DNA of 64,000 bases from DASWIG01 sp965371445 (GCA_965371445.1 CBDUYN010000010.1:1-64000); one strand, 5' to 3'; counted from the first letter of the stretch, positions 46,412-56,907 are shown. Numbers and translations are program-made. Notes: generated by a model not told the origin, from the sequence alone.

Positions 46412-49400
46412 CCCCGTTTCCGTTGTCGTCGCCGACCAATGCCGCCAACTCCGCCACCGTCGGCGAATCGAACACCGTTCTGAGGGACACCTCGGCACCG
46501 AACTCCGTGTTGAGCCGCGACGCCAGCGCGCCCGCCTTCAGGGAATGCCCGCCGATCTCGAAGAAGTTGTCGTGCGCGCCGACGTTCGAGGTCTCCAGCA
46601 ACTCCTCCCATATGCGGGCAACCCTTATCTCAGCGTCGCTTTGCGGGGGCGTGTTCACATCCTCCGCCGCGGCGCTCGGCCGCGGCTCCGGAAGCCTTCG
46701 CTGGTCGATTTTTCCGCTCGGCGTCAACGGCATCTGATCGACTTGGCAAAAGTAGGAAGGCAACATGTAGCCGGGTAGCAAGCCGGCTAGATGCTCGCGC
46801 AGGTCCGAGATCACGACTCCCGAATCGGCGACATAATACGCGCAAAGGTACTTTTCCCCATCCTTCCCGGTCGCCGGCGTCACGACGACTTCCTGCATGT
46901 TCGCATGCTCGAGCAGCCAGTTTTCGATCTCCCCGAGCTCGATCCTGAATCCCCTGATCTTGACCTGCCGGTCAGCTCGCCCCACGAACTCCAGGATTCC
47001 GTCGGGGCGCCGCCTCACGAGATCGCCGGTCTTGTACAGCCGTTCTCCCGGCACGAACGGGTCCGGGACGAACCTCTCCGCGGTCAGCGCCGGCCGGTTG
47101 AGGTAGCCGCGCGCCAGCCCGTCTCCACCGACATGGAGCTCACCGACGGCGCCGACCGGCGAAAGCATCATCTCCCTGTCGAAGACGTAGGCCGTCGAAT
47201 TCGGTATCGGCTTGCCTATGGGGATCGTCCTCTGCTCTGTCTGCGTCATCGGGTAGCAGGTGGAGAACGTCGTGTTCTCTGTCGGCCCGTACACGTTGAC
47301 CACAGTCAGTGACGGGTTTGCCTTCCTGGCCTGTTCGACGTGCTTGACCGACAGCACGTCTCCGCCCGCCAGGATGTACCTCATAGGCCTGAACAGGTTC
47401 TCGTCGATCTCCACCAACTGATTGAACGGAGGTGGGGTCAGGATCATGACACTGATGCGATTCTTTGCCAGGGTTTGACCGAAGGCAGCCGCATCCAAGA
47501 GCACCTCCTCGTCGACCACGTAGAGCCTCAGGCCATTGAGGAGGGCCCCCCAGATCTCGAAGGTCGTGGCGTCGAAGCCCGGGTCGCCGACCTGTAATAT
47601 CCGGTCGTCGGCGCGCATCTCGAAATAGTCCACGTTCTTAGCCAGATTGACGACGCTCCGATGCTCTACCATGACGCCTTTGGGTGCACCCGTCGACCCC
47701 GAGGTGTAGATGACGTAGGCCAGGTTCAAGGGCCCTGTCCTGTGGACCAGGTCGCACTCGTCGAACCCGGCGACGTCGGAGTCGCTGGGCCGGAGTACCG
47801 GACCTTCGAACTCGACGTCTTCTCGATAATCGTCGGACAGGACCAACACGCGCGGCCCGGCGTCACGCAGCATGTCGTGAATTCGTCTCTTTGGGCTGTG
47901 CCGGGAAATGGGCAGATATGCGCCTCCGGCTTTCAGTATCCCGATCTTTACCAATGTCATTTCGGCCGAGCGTCCACCGAGGACCGCCACGATGCTGTCG
48001 GGTACGACCCCCCTGTCGCGGAGGGCCCTCGCCAGGCGGTTGGACGTCTTATTGGCTTCTTCATACGTAAATTCGACGTCGCCGTCTACGATCGCGACGT
48101 CATCGGGTCTTTGGCGAACCTGTTCCTCGAACACCTCATGTATGCACTGGTCCCGGGCATACGGAGTGCTCACCGGGTTCCAGCCCTCGACGAGCTGTCG
48201 TTTCTCTTCCTGATCGACGAGCGCGAGCTCACTCAAGCCCACGTCCCAGTCCGAGCCGATTTGACGCAACAGCGTGATGTAATGTTCCGCCAGCCGTACG
48301 ACCGTGCTGGTGTGGAAGATGTCGGTATTGTGCTCGATTCGAATCTCGGCTCCCTTTGCGCCCCAATGAATATCGAAGATCAGGTCGACCTGGACGGCAT
48401 TTGTTTGCGTCGCGACGTCGATCCACCGCTCTTGCTCCAGCCCCTCGAACGAGTCCTCGTCCGCCGCGTTCGTCACCACGTTGAACATCGTCCGGACGAG
48501 GGGCATCCGGCCTTCATCCCTCCTCGGCGCGAGCTTCTGGACAAGCCGTTCAAATGGATAATCCTGCATGTAATACGCCGCTTCCACCTGCTCGTGCACC
48601 TTGTCCACGAGCTGGCCGAACGTGTACCCCCGGCAAACATTGACCCGAACCGCCGTCGTGTTGACGAAAAACCCGGTCATATCGTTGAGCTCCGGGCAGT
48701 AATGCCGCCCGGAAAACAAGGCGCCGATCGTGATGTCCTCTTGCTGACAGAATTTCTGTAGCAGCACGAAATAGGCCGAGAAGAGACCGGAGAACAACAG
48801 AACCCTTTTCTCCCAGCTGCGCCTCTGAAGCTTGTCGATCAGCTCCTCGGGCATGTCTACAATCGCCAGCCCTCCTTGAAAAGAGAGCGTGGGAGACGGC
48901 CGGGAATCCGTAGGTAGGTCGAGTGCCGGTACCTCATCGTGGAATTGAGAGAGCCAGTATTCCTCCTGCTCGCGCGTTTGCTCTACGTCAAAATGGCGAC
49001 GCTGCCAGATCGCGTAATCAGAATACTGCAACGTCTTCGCAGGGAGCGAGCCCGGGGCACCGCGGACCAGCCGATTGTAGACGAGCGTGAGATCGCGCCA
49101 CAAAATGTCGACCGCCGCCGCGTCGGCGATGATGTGATGGACGCGAAACAGCAGGACGTGGTCTCGGGTCGCCAACGTGAGCAGCACGATTTCGAACAAC
49201 AAGTCGTCGTAGGTTCGCTGCGAGATCGCCTTCTGACAGATCGCAGAGAGCCGTGACGAAAGTGCTCCCTCGACGTCGTTCCCCACCTCCGCCGACATGT
49301 CGACGTGGCGAAACGCGTCACGGGTATCCTGGTCGAAGGACTGCAGGGAGCCGTCGCCATTGCGAGAGATCCTCGTCCGCAAGACCTGATGACCCTCGAT

Positions 49401-49601
49401 CAGCCGCTCGACCGCCCGTGGCAACGAGCCCACGTCGACCTCTCCCGTGAGGCGTTTGCAGGTGTTGATGTCCCATATCGAGCTACCTGGATCGAGCTCG
49501 CAGAAGTGGAGCACTCTTTCCTGCTGGAAGGTCAGCGGGCAATCGGCGACCTCTGCCTGCGCGGGTATTGGTGGGTATTTTCGAATGCCGTAGAGCGCCA
49601 T
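46389..49601 (-). CDS. NRPS module C-A-PCP
   Basis: This is a 1070-residue single-module NRPS. C domain: about 20-460, with active-site HHIIADA at 155. A domain: about 480-970, with YTSGSTGAPKG, YGPTENTTF, KIRGFRIELGEI and the catalytic Lys in PSGKIDQ. PCP: Ser1020 in IGGHSLK. Specificity positions read by eye give DAFILGVTFK, similar to aliphatic (Ile/Val) pockets; this is a low-confidence reading. The start has GGAGGGAAGAG before ATG. The C-terminus overlaps the next NRPS start by about 22 bases. GC content is lower than that of the GC-rich part of the downstream NRPS. Confidence 0.93.
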   Translation of the reverse strand: MALYGIRKYPPIPAQAEVADCPLTFQQERVLHFCELDPGSSIWDINTCKRLTGEVDVGSLPRAVERLIEGHQVLRTRISRNGDGSLQSFDQDTRDAFRHVDMSAEVGNDVEGALSSRLSAICQKAISQRTYDDLLFEIVLLTLATRDHVLLFRVHHIIADAAAVDILWRDLTLVYNRLVRGAPGSLPAKTLQYSDYAIWQRRHFDVEQTREQEEYWLSQFHDEVPALDLPTDSRPSPTLSFQGGLAIVDMPEELIDKLQRRSWEKRVLLFSGLFSAYFVLLQKFCQQEDITIGALFSGRHYCPELNDMTGFFVNTTAVRVNVCRGYTFGQLVDKVHEQVEAAYYMQDYPFERLVQKLAPRRDEGRMPLVRTMFNVVTNAADEDSFEGLEQERWIDVATQTNAVQVDLIFDIHWGAKGAEIRIEHNTDIFHTSTVVRLAEHYITLLRQIGSDWDVGLSELALVDQEEKRQLVEGWNPVSTPYARDQCIHEVFEEQVRQRPDDVAIVDGDVEFTYEEANKTSNRLARALRDRGVVPDSIVAVLGGRSAEMTLVKIGILKAGGAYLPISRHSPKRRIHDMLRDAGPRVLVLSDDYREDVEFEGPVLRPSDSDVAGFDECDLVHRTGPLNLAYVIYTSGSTGAPKGVMVEHRSVVNLAKNVDYFEMRADDRILQVGDPGFDATTFEIWGALLNGLRLYVVDEEVLLDAAAFGQTLAKNRISVMILTPPPFNQLVEIDENLFRPMRYILAGGDVLSVKHVEQARKANPSLTVVNVYGPTENTTFSTCYPMTQTEQRTIPIGKPIPNSTAYVFDREMMLSPVGAVGELHVGGDGLARGYLNRPALTAERFVPDPFVPGERLYKTGDLVRRRPDGILEFVGRADRQVKIRGFRIELGEIENWLLEHANMQEVVVTPATGKDGEKYLCAYYVADSGVVISDLREHLAGLLPGYMLPSYFCQVDQMPLTPSGKIDQRRLPEPRPSAAAEDVNTPPQSDAEIRVARIWEELLETSNVGAHDNFFEIGGHSLKAGALASRLNTEFGAEVSLRTVFDSPTVAELAALVGDDNGNGDGDDVAG

Positions 49602-49650
49602 GGTCTCTTCCCTCCGAAGCTGTTGTGGACAGGTTCGTTCGGTGCGGCCT

Positions 49651-52600
49651 TCAGGCCGCGGCCTCCGCCGGCACCTGCGGCATCATGGGCTCGACGATCT
49701 TGGCGATTTCGGCGATCGTCGGCAGGTCCAAGAAGTCCATCGCCGTCAGGCTCGTACCCAACGCGTCGTCGAGCGCCGCGATAAAGCGCAGGGTCAACAG
49801 AGAGTTCCCTCCCAGGCGGAAGAAATTGCTCTCCGGAGAGAGTCCCGTCGTGTTGAGCAGCTCTTCCGCGATCTTGATGATCGTCTGCTCCAATTCCGTC
49901 GTCTCCGGCTCCGCTTCCGCCGCGGGAGCGTCGCTCTTCTCAGTGCTCCGGAGCGCCTTCAAGTCGATCTTGCCGCTCGAGAGTCTCGGCAGTCGATCCA
50001 GCTCGACGAAGGAGTCCGGAATCATGTAGCTTGGCAACCAGGCGGCCATCTCCTCGCGGATGTCGTCGGCCGAGGCGTTTTGGCCCTCCTTCAAAGCCAG
50101 GTACGCGACGAGCCCCTTCTGGCCGAAGCGGTCCGTCCTCGCCGTCACCGCCGCCTCCACGACACCGCGGCAGGCGAGAAGCCTTCCCTCGACCTCGCCG
50201 AGCTCGACGCGGAATCCCCGCACCTTCACCTGGGCGTCACGTCTGCCCTGGAACTGTATCAGGCCGTCTTCGCCCCACCTTGCCAGGTCGCCCGTGCGGT
50301 AGATCCTCTCCCCTTCCCAGTAGGGATTCGGGCAAAACCTCTCGTCCGTCAGCTCGGGTTGGTTCAGATACCCACGGGCCAGCCCCGCGCCGGACAGACA
50401 GAGCTCCCCGATCACGCCCACCGGTACCGGCCTCAGGTCCTCGTCGAGGATGTACGACCTGGTGTTCGATATCGGCTTGCCGATGGGAACCCGCTTCGAC
50501 TCCTCGCCGCGCGGCAGCGAATACCAGGTGGCGTAGATGGCGGCCTCGGTCGGGCCGTACAGATTCTCCAGCCGCACGTCGCGAACCATGTCGTGGAAGC
50601 GGTTGACCAGGTCCGGCTGGAGCGCCTCGCCGGCCACGAACACGTACTTCAACCTCTCGAGCGTTGCCACGTCCTGATCCTTGAGGCCCGACAAGAAGGC
50701 GTCGAGCATCGACGGTACGAAGTTGACATGGGTCACTTCGTATTTGTCGATGGCCGCGAGCAGCTCTTGGGGATCCTTTTCCGCGCCCTTGCCGAGCAAC
50801 GCCAGCCGGCCGTCGTCGAAAAGCCAGCCGAAAAGCTCCGTGCAGGAAACGTCGAAGGTGAAGTTCGTCTTGAGCAGGATGGTCTTTTGGGGCAGCGGGT
50901 ACCTGGCCTCCAGGAACTCGAGGGTGTTCATCACCGCTCGATGCTCGACGAGCGTACCCTTCGGCCTGCCTGTCGAGCCGGAGGTGTAGATGAGATAGGC
51001 CGGGCTCGCGGGATCCGCCTTCCTACCGGTGTCGGCTCCGTCGCCGGTGTAGGAGCTCTCGTCGTCGACCGCGATGCACTTCAAGGAGAGAGCGTCGTCA
51101 CCTTCCAGCAACGCGCGCGCCGTATTGCCGTGCGCGAGCAGACAGTCGACACCGCTGTCTTGTAGGATGTACCCGATTCGATCGCGGGGAAACGCCGGGT
51201 CGATCGGGAGGTACGCGGCGCCGGCTTTCAGAACGGCCAAGATGCTCGCCACCATCTCCGGTGACTGCTCGAGCAGGATCGCGACGACGTCGGTCTCGGC
51301 GACTCCGGCCTCGACGAGCGTCGCCGCGAGCTGGTTCGCCCGCTGGTTGAGCTGGCCACAGGTCATGACCTCGTCGGCGAACAAAAGCGCCGCCTGCTCC
51401 GGCGTCCGCGCGGCCCGCTGCTCCAGCAATTCCACGATGCCGCGCGTGGCGGCCGGCGGCTCCGAATCTCCCTCACCGAGGGAGAGGACCCGTTTCTCCT
51501 CCGCCGCGTCGAGCAGGCTCAGCTCTCGAACCGGCGTGCTCGGGGAGTCCATCATCTTCTCGACGAGGGTGACGTAATGACGCAGCATGCGCTCAATCGT
51601 CGTCCGCGCGAAGACGTCCGTGTTGTACTCGACGCGCAGCTCCGACTTCTCGGAGATCATCCGGACGTCGAGAAAAAAGTCGACCTGGGTGGCGCGGATC
51701 TCAGGCTCCAACCACTCCTCCTGGCGCACCCCCTCGAAGGTCTGCTTCTCCGCGTGGTCCGTGACCATGTTGAACAGCGCGCGAAACAGTGGATTTCGCT
51801 TGTGCTCGCGGCTCAGGTCGAGCTTGTCCACGAGCCGCTCGAAAGGATAGTCCTGCATCTCATGGGCGTCGGTGACCTGGGTATGAACGGACTTGACGAG
51901 GTCTTCGACCGTCCAGGTGTCGTCGCTCTGGGCACGCAGCGCCACGGTGGTCGAGAAGAAACCGGCGAGGTGTTTGATCTTCGGGCTGTAGTGACGTCCC
52001 GAGAACACCGTCCCGACGATGATGTCGTCTTGTCCGCTGTATTTGTGCAGCAGCAGGTAATAAGCGCTCAGCAGGGTCGAGAAGGGGATGACCCTGCGCT
52101 CCAGGCTGAAGGCCTGCAGGCGCTTGACCGTCTGTGGCGACAGCCGTTCTTTTACCAGGGAGCCGTTGAACGTCAGGTTCCGCGGCGCGGGGGAGTCGGT
52201 CGGCAGGTCAAGCTCGGGCAACTCGCCGGCGAACTGCCGCAGCCAGTAGGATTCCTGCTCCAAGGTGGCGTCCTCCCCGAATTGTTGACGCAGCCACTGC
52301 GCGTAGTCGAAATAGTCGATCTCGAGCTCGCGCAGCGCCGTCGCGTCGCCCGGCGGCGAGTTGTACAGCGCCTTCAAGTCGTTCCACAAGGTGCGCAGAG
52401 TCGTCGCGTCGGAGATGATGTGGTGCAACTTCAGGATCAGCCACAGCTCGGTGTCGCTGCACTGAACGAGAACGGCTCGGAAGAGCTGTCCGCCTTCGAG
52501 CGGCAGCGGCTCCTCGTACTCGCGCTGCAAGACCGCACGCGCCTGCTCCTCGACTCCGGCCGTCGGCCGGCTGGAGAGGTCGACGTGCTCGAAGGCACCG

Positions 52601-52893
52601 TCTAAAGCCTCGTGCTGCGACTGCTGCGGCGCGCCGTCGACGAGGTGGATCCGGGTCTTGAGCACCGCATGCCTCGTGATGAGAGCGTCGACGGCCTGGC
52701 GCAAGCGCCGGACGTCGACGGTCCCCAGCAATCGCTTGCAGGAGATACGATTCCACAACGGACCCTCCGCCGACAGCTTGTGCAGGTAGAGCACCCGCTC
52801 TTGCTGAAACGAAAGAGGAGAGTATTCCTTGTTGGCGTTGAACTCGATGTCCGGGTAGCGTTTTTTTGCCTTCTTCTGCGCATCCTGTATCAT
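49651..52893 (-). CDS. NRPS module C-A-PCP (probable first minus-operon module)
   Basis: This is a 1080-residue single-module NRPS. C domain: about 25-465, HHIISDA at 157. A domain: about 480-980, with YTSGSTGRPKG, YGPTEAAIY, QVKVRGFRVELGEV and Lys in SSGKIDL. PCP: Ser1031 in LGGNSLL. Specificity positions read by eye give DVTNFALIYK, which I cannot assign. It is the first NRPS gene after the ACP, ligase, amidotransferase, AsnB and acyl-CoA dehydrogenase genes. Its N-terminal C domain is thus a good candidate to accept the acyl or aminoacyl group carried on the discrete ACP at 58460-58705. Its PCP is followed by an Ala/Glu-rich tail, then a 49-base gap to the next NRPS. Confidence 0.93.
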   Translation of the reverse strand: MIQDAQKKAKKRYPDIEFNANKEYSPLSFQQERVLYLHKLSAEGPLWNRISCKRLLGTVDVRRLRQAVDALITRHAVLKTRIHLVDGAPQQSQHEALDGAFEHVDLSSRPTAGVEEQARAVLQREYEEPLPLEGGQLFRAVLVQCSDTELWLILKLHHIISDATTLRTLWNDLKALYNSPPGDATALRELEIDYFDYAQWLRQQFGEDATLEQESYWLRQFAGELPELDLPTDSPAPRNLTFNGSLVKERLSPQTVKRLQAFSLERRVIPFSTLLSAYYLLLHKYSGQDDIIVGTVFSGRHYSPKIKHLAGFFSTTVALRAQSDDTWTVEDLVKSVHTQVTDAHEMQDYPFERLVDKLDLSREHKRNPLFRALFNMVTDHAEKQTFEGVRQEEWLEPEIRATQVDFFLDVRMISEKSELRVEYNTDVFARTTIERMLRHYVTLVEKMMDSPSTPVRELSLLDAAEEKRVLSLGEGDSEPPAATRGIVELLEQRAARTPEQAALLFADEVMTCGQLNQRANQLAATLVEAGVAETDVVAILLEQSPEMVASILAVLKAGAAYLPIDPAFPRDRIGYILQDSGVDCLLAHGNTARALLEGDDALSLKCIAVDDESSYTGDGADTGRKADPASPAYLIYTSGSTGRPKGTLVEHRAVMNTLEFLEARYPLPQKTILLKTNFTFDVSCTELFGWLFDDGRLALLGKGAEKDPQELLAAIDKYEVTHVNFVPSMLDAFLSGLKDQDVATLERLKYVFVAGEALQPDLVNRFHDMVRDVRLENLYGPTEAAIYATWYSLPRGEESKRVPIGKPISNTRSYILDEDLRPVPVGVIGELCLSGAGLARGYLNQPELTDERFCPNPYWEGERIYRTGDLARWGEDGLIQFQGRRDAQVKVRGFRVELGEVEGRLLACRGVVEAAVTARTDRFGQKGLVAYLALKEGQNASADDIREEMAAWLPSYMIPDSFVELDRLPRLSSGKIDLKALRSTEKSDAPAAEAEPETTELEQTIIKIAEELLNTTGLSPESNFFRLGGNSLLTLRFIAALDDALGTSLTAMDFLDLPTIAEIAKIVEPMMPQVPAEAAA

Positions 52894-52936
52894 GGGGACC
52901 TATCTCCTCATTCCCAATTCAGCTCGCTCCGTGTGC

Positions 52937-54091
52937 TCACTCGGCCCGGGGACGTGTTCGTGCCTTGATCATCTCGTCGGCAATGATCAGTCGTTGAATT
53001 TCCGACGTACCATCTCCAATTTCCGTCAACTTCGCATCGCGAAAGAACCGCTCGAGCGGCATCTCTCGGGAGTATCCATACCCGCCGTGGATCTGAATCG
53101 CGTCTTTGGTGACGGCAACGGCGGTCTCCGAAGCGAAGAGCTTCGCCTCTGAGGCCTCCTTCATGAAGCTCTTTCCCTGATCTTTCATCCACACTCCCTT
53201 CTTGAGCAGCAAGTCCGCGGCGTTGATGCTCATCTCCATGTTCGCCAGCATGCTCTTCACCAGCTGGAAATGGTACAACGGCTTCCCGAACTGCTTCCTC
53301 TCCGTTACGTAATCGACACACAGGTCGCGAGCGCCCTCGGAGATGCCGATGGCGAGCGCCGCCATGCCCAACCGGGCCGCCGGCAGCGTTCGCTGCAAGA
53401 TCTCGAAACCCTTGTTCTTGCGCCCGATAAGGTTTTCCTTGGGGACGCGCGCGTCGCTAAACACCAACTCACCGGTGTCGGAAGCTCGCATGCCGAGCTT
53501 GCGCTCTCGCTTGCCGGTCGCGGCAAAGCCCGGAGTCCCCTTCTCGACGGCGAACAGACTGAGCCCCAAGAGACCCGCCCGCGGCGAGGTCTTGGCCACG
53601 ACGACGACGACGTCCGCCACGTTGGCATTCGTGATGAACAGCTTGGAGCCGTTGAGGACATAGCCGTCGTCCTGCTCCTCGGCGTGCGTTTGTATCGACG
53701 AGATGTCCGATCCGCTTCCCGCTTCGGTCATCGCGAAGGCGCCGATCTTTTCGCCACGGAGGAGCGCCTTCAGGTATCGCTCCTTGAGATCCTCGGAGCC
53801 GGCGGCGAAGATGGGGTCGCAGGCCAAGGTGGCGTGGGACACCACGGTCATGGCCGTCGCGGCACAGGCTTTCGCGACCTCCCGGATGAGCCCGGTATAG
53901 CTCATGTAGCCCATGTCGGCGCCGCCGTAGCGCTCCGGATAGGGCACCCCGAAGAGACCGAACTTTCCCATCTCCCGGAAGACCTCCAGGGGAAACTCCT
54001 CTTTTTCGTCCGCCTCGCCGGCGATCGGTGCGACGACCCTGTCGACGAACTCTCGGCCACCGGCAAGGACGCTCTGGTCGTACTCGATCAC
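52937..54091 (-). CDS. Acyl-CoA dehydrogenase-family flavoprotein
   Basis: This 384-residue protein is a full-length FAD-dependent acyl-CoA dehydrogenase. Marks are FAMTEAGSGSDISS (FAD contact), FITNANVADVVVV, the QIHGGYGYSREMPLERFFRDAK block split over the C-terminal helical domain, and catalytic-base Glu364 in GDGTSEIQR. It starts at GTG, overlapping the AsnB stop (GTGA). With the AMP ligase and discrete ACP in the same operon it fits carrier-bound alpha,beta-desaturation, as in ramoplanin-type lipid starters or, by another reading, oxidation of an aminoacyl-ACP as in pyrrole formation from proline. Which of these applies is not visible. Confidence 0.93.
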   Translation of the reverse strand: MIEYDQSVLAGGREFVDRVVAPIAGEADEKEEFPLEVFREMGKFGLFGVPYPERYGGADMGYMSYTGLIREVAKACAATAMTVVSHATLACDPIFAAGSEDLKERYLKALLRGEKIGAFAMTEAGSGSDISSIQTHAEEQDDGYVLNGSKLFITNANVADVVVVVAKTSPRAGLLGLSLFAVEKGTPGFAATGKRERKLGMRASDTGELVFSDARVPKENLIGRKNKGFEILQRTLPAARLGMAALAIGISEGARDLCVDYVTERKQFGKPLYHFQLVKSMLANMEMSINAADLLLKKGVWMKDQGKSFMKEASEAKLFASETAVAVTKDAIQIHGGYGYSREMPLERFFRDAKLTEIGDGTSEIQRLIIADEMIKARTRPRAE

Positions 54092-55869
54092 GAGGTGACT
54101 CCAAAGGCATCATGCCATGCATCGAGCGCGATCAAGGCGTGCGACGTCCGGTAAATCGCCAGGTTGTCGATGGCCGAAAATTGCGCCCTCTTGTTGAAGA
54201 AATCGTCCACCTTCTTCTTGTCGAAGTAGTTGCCGATCCTGGAACCTGACGACTGCACCAATTCGTTCGCCCTGTTCTTTTGGTTGAAGACCGTCTTGGG
54301 ATCGACGGGGATCGGCACCGGTCGCTTCTTCCTCTTGATGACGTCCTCGGGCAGGATGTCCGCCGCGATGCTCTTCAAGAGGATCTTCTCGCAATCCGTC
54401 CGCGACTTGTAAGACGACGGCATGTTCACGACATACTCCACCAACCGATGGTCCAGGAAGGGAACTCGCGACTCGACTCCCCAGGCCATGCTCGTCTTGT
54501 CCAGGCGTTCCAGCATCTCGACGAGGTAGTATCTCAAGAACAGGTAGAGCTGCTTGTTGAGCACGTCCTCGGTGTCGAGCGCGCTCATCTCGGCAGCCAG
54601 GGTGGCGCGAATCCTGTCGCGACATCCGGTCTCCTCTTCGACGGCGGGATCGAGAAGAGCGGCGACCTCGTCGAGATAGGGTGCCCAGGGGAATTCCTTC
54701 GGCAACTCGGTCTGAGCGTGGTCGAGGAAGAAGAAGTAACCCGCGAACAGCTCGTCCGCCCCTTCGCCCGACGTGACGACCGTGACCGTCGGCTTCACCC
54801 CCTGGTACAGCAGAAAAAGCGACGGCGAGGTCAAGTCCACGGGCTTCTCGACGTGCCACGTCACTTTCTTCATCACCTCGAAGTAATCTTCGGGCTTAAA
54901 CAGGAGCTCCGTGTGATCCGTATCGTAGGCGGCCGCCACCAGGCTCGCGTAGTGAGCATCGGTAGCCTCGCGCCTCAGGCCTTTGTTCTTGTCGTAGCCC
55001 ATGGAGAAAGTCTTGAGACGACCGCTGATATGTCCCGCGGCGACGGCGGACACGAGGCTGGAGTCCAGTCCGCCGCTCAGCAGCGTCCCGAAGGGCGCGT
55101 CGCTCACGACCCGCAGCTGTGTGGAGGATTCCAGGAGCTCTCTGACGCCGTCGCGGCAGTCCTCGAAGGAGTTGTCACGGTGCTCTACGCCGTTACGCTC
55201 CAGCGACCAGTAACGGCGTTTTTTTAGGCTCCCGTTCTCGATCACGATCGTCGTGCTCGGCGCTACGCACCAGATGTTCTTGAACATCGTCCGCGAGTCC
55301 AAGAGCGACGTACAGAGGAGGTACTCGGGAATGGCGTTGACCTCGACTTCGGCTTGCACCTCCGGATGGCTCAGAATGGCCTTGACCTCCGAGGCGAAGA
55401 GGAAGCAGGAGCCGTAGATTCCATAATACAGGGGCTTGATGCCCAGACGATCCCGGGCCAGGAAGAGGATCTCCTCTTTGTCGTCCCACAGCGCGAAGGA
55501 GAACATTCCGTTGAACTTCGTCACACAGTCGTGGCCGTATTCTTCGTACGCATGCACGATCACTTCGGTGTCGCAGTGGGTCACGAAGCGGTGACCCCGC
55601 TGCGCGAGCTCTGCTCGCAGCTCTCTGTGATTGTAGATCTCTCCGTTGTACGTGACCCATACCGTGCCGTCTTCGTTGGCGAGCGGTTGCTTGCCGTTGC
55701 CGGGATCGATCACGGAGAGACGACGATGTCCGAAGCCGACGAAGTGGTCGAGGTAAATGCCGCAATCGTCCGGTCCGCGATGGGACAGTTGCGCATTCAT
55801 TCGGGTCAGCACCTCTCGCGAAACAGGACCGTTCTTCTGCATGTCGAGGACACCGCAAATCCCGCACAT
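54088..55869 (-). CDS. asnB: Glutamine-dependent asparagine synthetase (AsnB type)
   Basis: This 593-residue protein has an N-terminal class II glutaminase domain with nucleophile Cys2 (MCGICGVLD), SHRGPDD, VTYNGEIYNH and HCDTEV. The C-terminal synthetase domain has the PP-loop LLSGGLDSSLVSA, and VTSGEGADELFAGYFFF. Length is typical. It transfers ammonia from glutamine to an adenylated carboxylate, normally aspartate. In natural-product clusters AsnB homologues also amidate or cyclise peptides (beta-lactam synthetase, lasso cyclase), so either asparagine supply or tailoring is possible. It is linked to a second nitrogen-transfer gene three bases upstream. Confidence 0.93.
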   Translation of the reverse strand: MCGICGVLDMQKNGPVSREVLTRMNAQLSHRGPDDCGIYLDHFVGFGHRRLSVIDPGNGKQPLANEDGTVWVTYNGEIYNHRELRAELAQRGHRFVTHCDTEVIVHAYEEYGHDCVTKFNGMFSFALWDDKEEILFLARDRLGIKPLYYGIYGSCFLFASEVKAILSHPEVQAEVEVNAIPEYLLCTSLLDSRTMFKNIWCVAPSTTIVIENGSLKKRRYWSLERNGVEHRDNSFEDCRDGVRELLESSTQLRVVSDAPFGTLLSGGLDSSLVSAVAAGHISGRLKTFSMGYDKNKGLRREATDAHYASLVAAAYDTDHTELLFKPEDYFEVMKKVTWHVEKPVDLTSPSLFLLYQGVKPTVTVVTSGEGADELFAGYFFFLDHAQTELPKEFPWAPYLDEVAALLDPAVEEETGCRDRIRATLAAEMSALDTEDVLNKQLYLFLRYYLVEMLERLDKTSMAWGVESRVPFLDHRLVEYVVNMPSSYKSRTDCEKILLKSIAADILPEDVIKRKKRPVPIPVDPKTVFNQKNRANELVQSSGSRIGNYFDKKKVDDFFNKRAQFSAIDNLAIYRTSHALIALDAWHDAFGVTS

Positions 55870-55872
55870 CTG

Positions 55873-56907
55873 CTAGCACTCCCCACATGACTTGTTGCAA
55901 GGTCCGCAGAAGAAGTCCCTCTCGACCTGTGTCGCGACGTCGACGACCCTTCCTTCCGGGTCCTCCAGCTTCTCCAACGCGGCGTCCCTGCTCATCGAGC
56001 CCAGACGAACCAGCTGACTCATTTCGTAGTCGTAGGGATGAAATCTGTAGCGGTTCATGTGCCGGATGATACCGAAGGCGTTCAGCCGGCAATTCGTCGA
56101 GTTTGGATCGACGTCCTGTGGTTTCGACCAACCAAACTCAGCTATGGTGCGGTAAATTTCGGCTTCGTCGTAGCCGATGATCGGAAGCGGGCTGACGATG
56201 TGTGGGAAGGGACTCGTCTTGTATTCCTCTGCTGTCAACATCAGGTAATCGTAGGCCCATGGCCCTGACCTTTCAGCCAGTTTCGCGAAGAGCTGCCGCC
56301 GAAGCACGAAAGGGATCTTGTTGTCTTGATAGATGAGCTCGTCGTCGGACTGAAGCAACTGCCCCGGACTGTTGCCGAGCATGACCATGGGTATCTGCTT
56401 CTCGATGGCGGTCCGGAGCGACGCGGTCATCACCATGCGAATACAAGAGATACAGACGCCGCTGCCGAACTTCGTCAGGTGGTCCGGGTAGATCGAGGAA
56501 AGCGCGCTCTCTAAAAAGATCCTGTTTAGGTGATCCTGGCGATAGTTGATGATCGCATGGTCTACGTTCAACGCGGCGACTACCTTGCGTATGTTGACGG
56601 AGCACGCCGCCGACAGAAATCCATTGTCGAACGTGAGCGCCAGCAGCCTCAGATCGAACTTCTCCTTCAGCAAGTGGATCAGGAAGGTGCTGTCCTTCCC
56701 ACCGCTGAACGCTACTAAGGCATCGTATCGCCGCCTCTTCGACTTGGAGGTCTCGACGACTTTTGACAAGGCTTCGCGCAGGTGCTTTGCCGAACTCGTG
56801 GAAGCTCCTCGCTCGGCGAAGTCTACACAGATAGAACAGACGCCATCCTCGTTGAAGGAGATGCCAGGAAAGGTCTCGGGAAGGACACATTTCTTACAAC
56901 GAGTCAT
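55873..56907 (-). CDS. WbpG/N-acetyl-sugar-amidotransferase-like ATP pyrophosphatase
   Basis: This 344-residue PP-loop ATPase has SGGKDSTFLIHLL. The N-terminal zinc-ribbon-like CKKCVLPETFPGISF and CSICVDF (CxxC pairs), further cysteines in GVCISCIRMVM, and a C-terminal CGPCNKSCGEC complete it. This matches the WbpG/PseA/LegI-type amidotransferase family, which makes amidines or acetamidino groups on sugars using ammonia or glutamine. Similar proteins occur in nonribosomal peptide clusters. The start has GGAGAGAG before ATG and overlaps the ligase gene by 14 bases. An amidine or amide on the peptide or on the ACP-bound precursor is an inference. Confidence 0.87.
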   Translation of the reverse strand: MTRCKKCVLPETFPGISFNEDGVCSICVDFAERGASTSSAKHLREALSKVVETSKSKRRRYDALVAFSGGKDSTFLIHLLKEKFDLRLLALTFDNGFLSAACSVNIRKVVAALNVDHAIINYRQDHLNRIFLESALSSIYPDHLTKFGSGVCISCIRMVMTASLRTAIEKQIPMVMLGNSPGQLLQSDDELIYQDNKIPFVLRRQLFAKLAERSGPWAYDYLMLTAEEYKTSPFPHIVSPLPIIGYDEAEIYRTIAEFGWSKPQDVDPNSTNCRLNAFGIIRHMNRYRFHPYDYEMSQLVRLGSMSRDAALEKLEDPEGRVVDVATQVERDFFCGPCNKSCGEC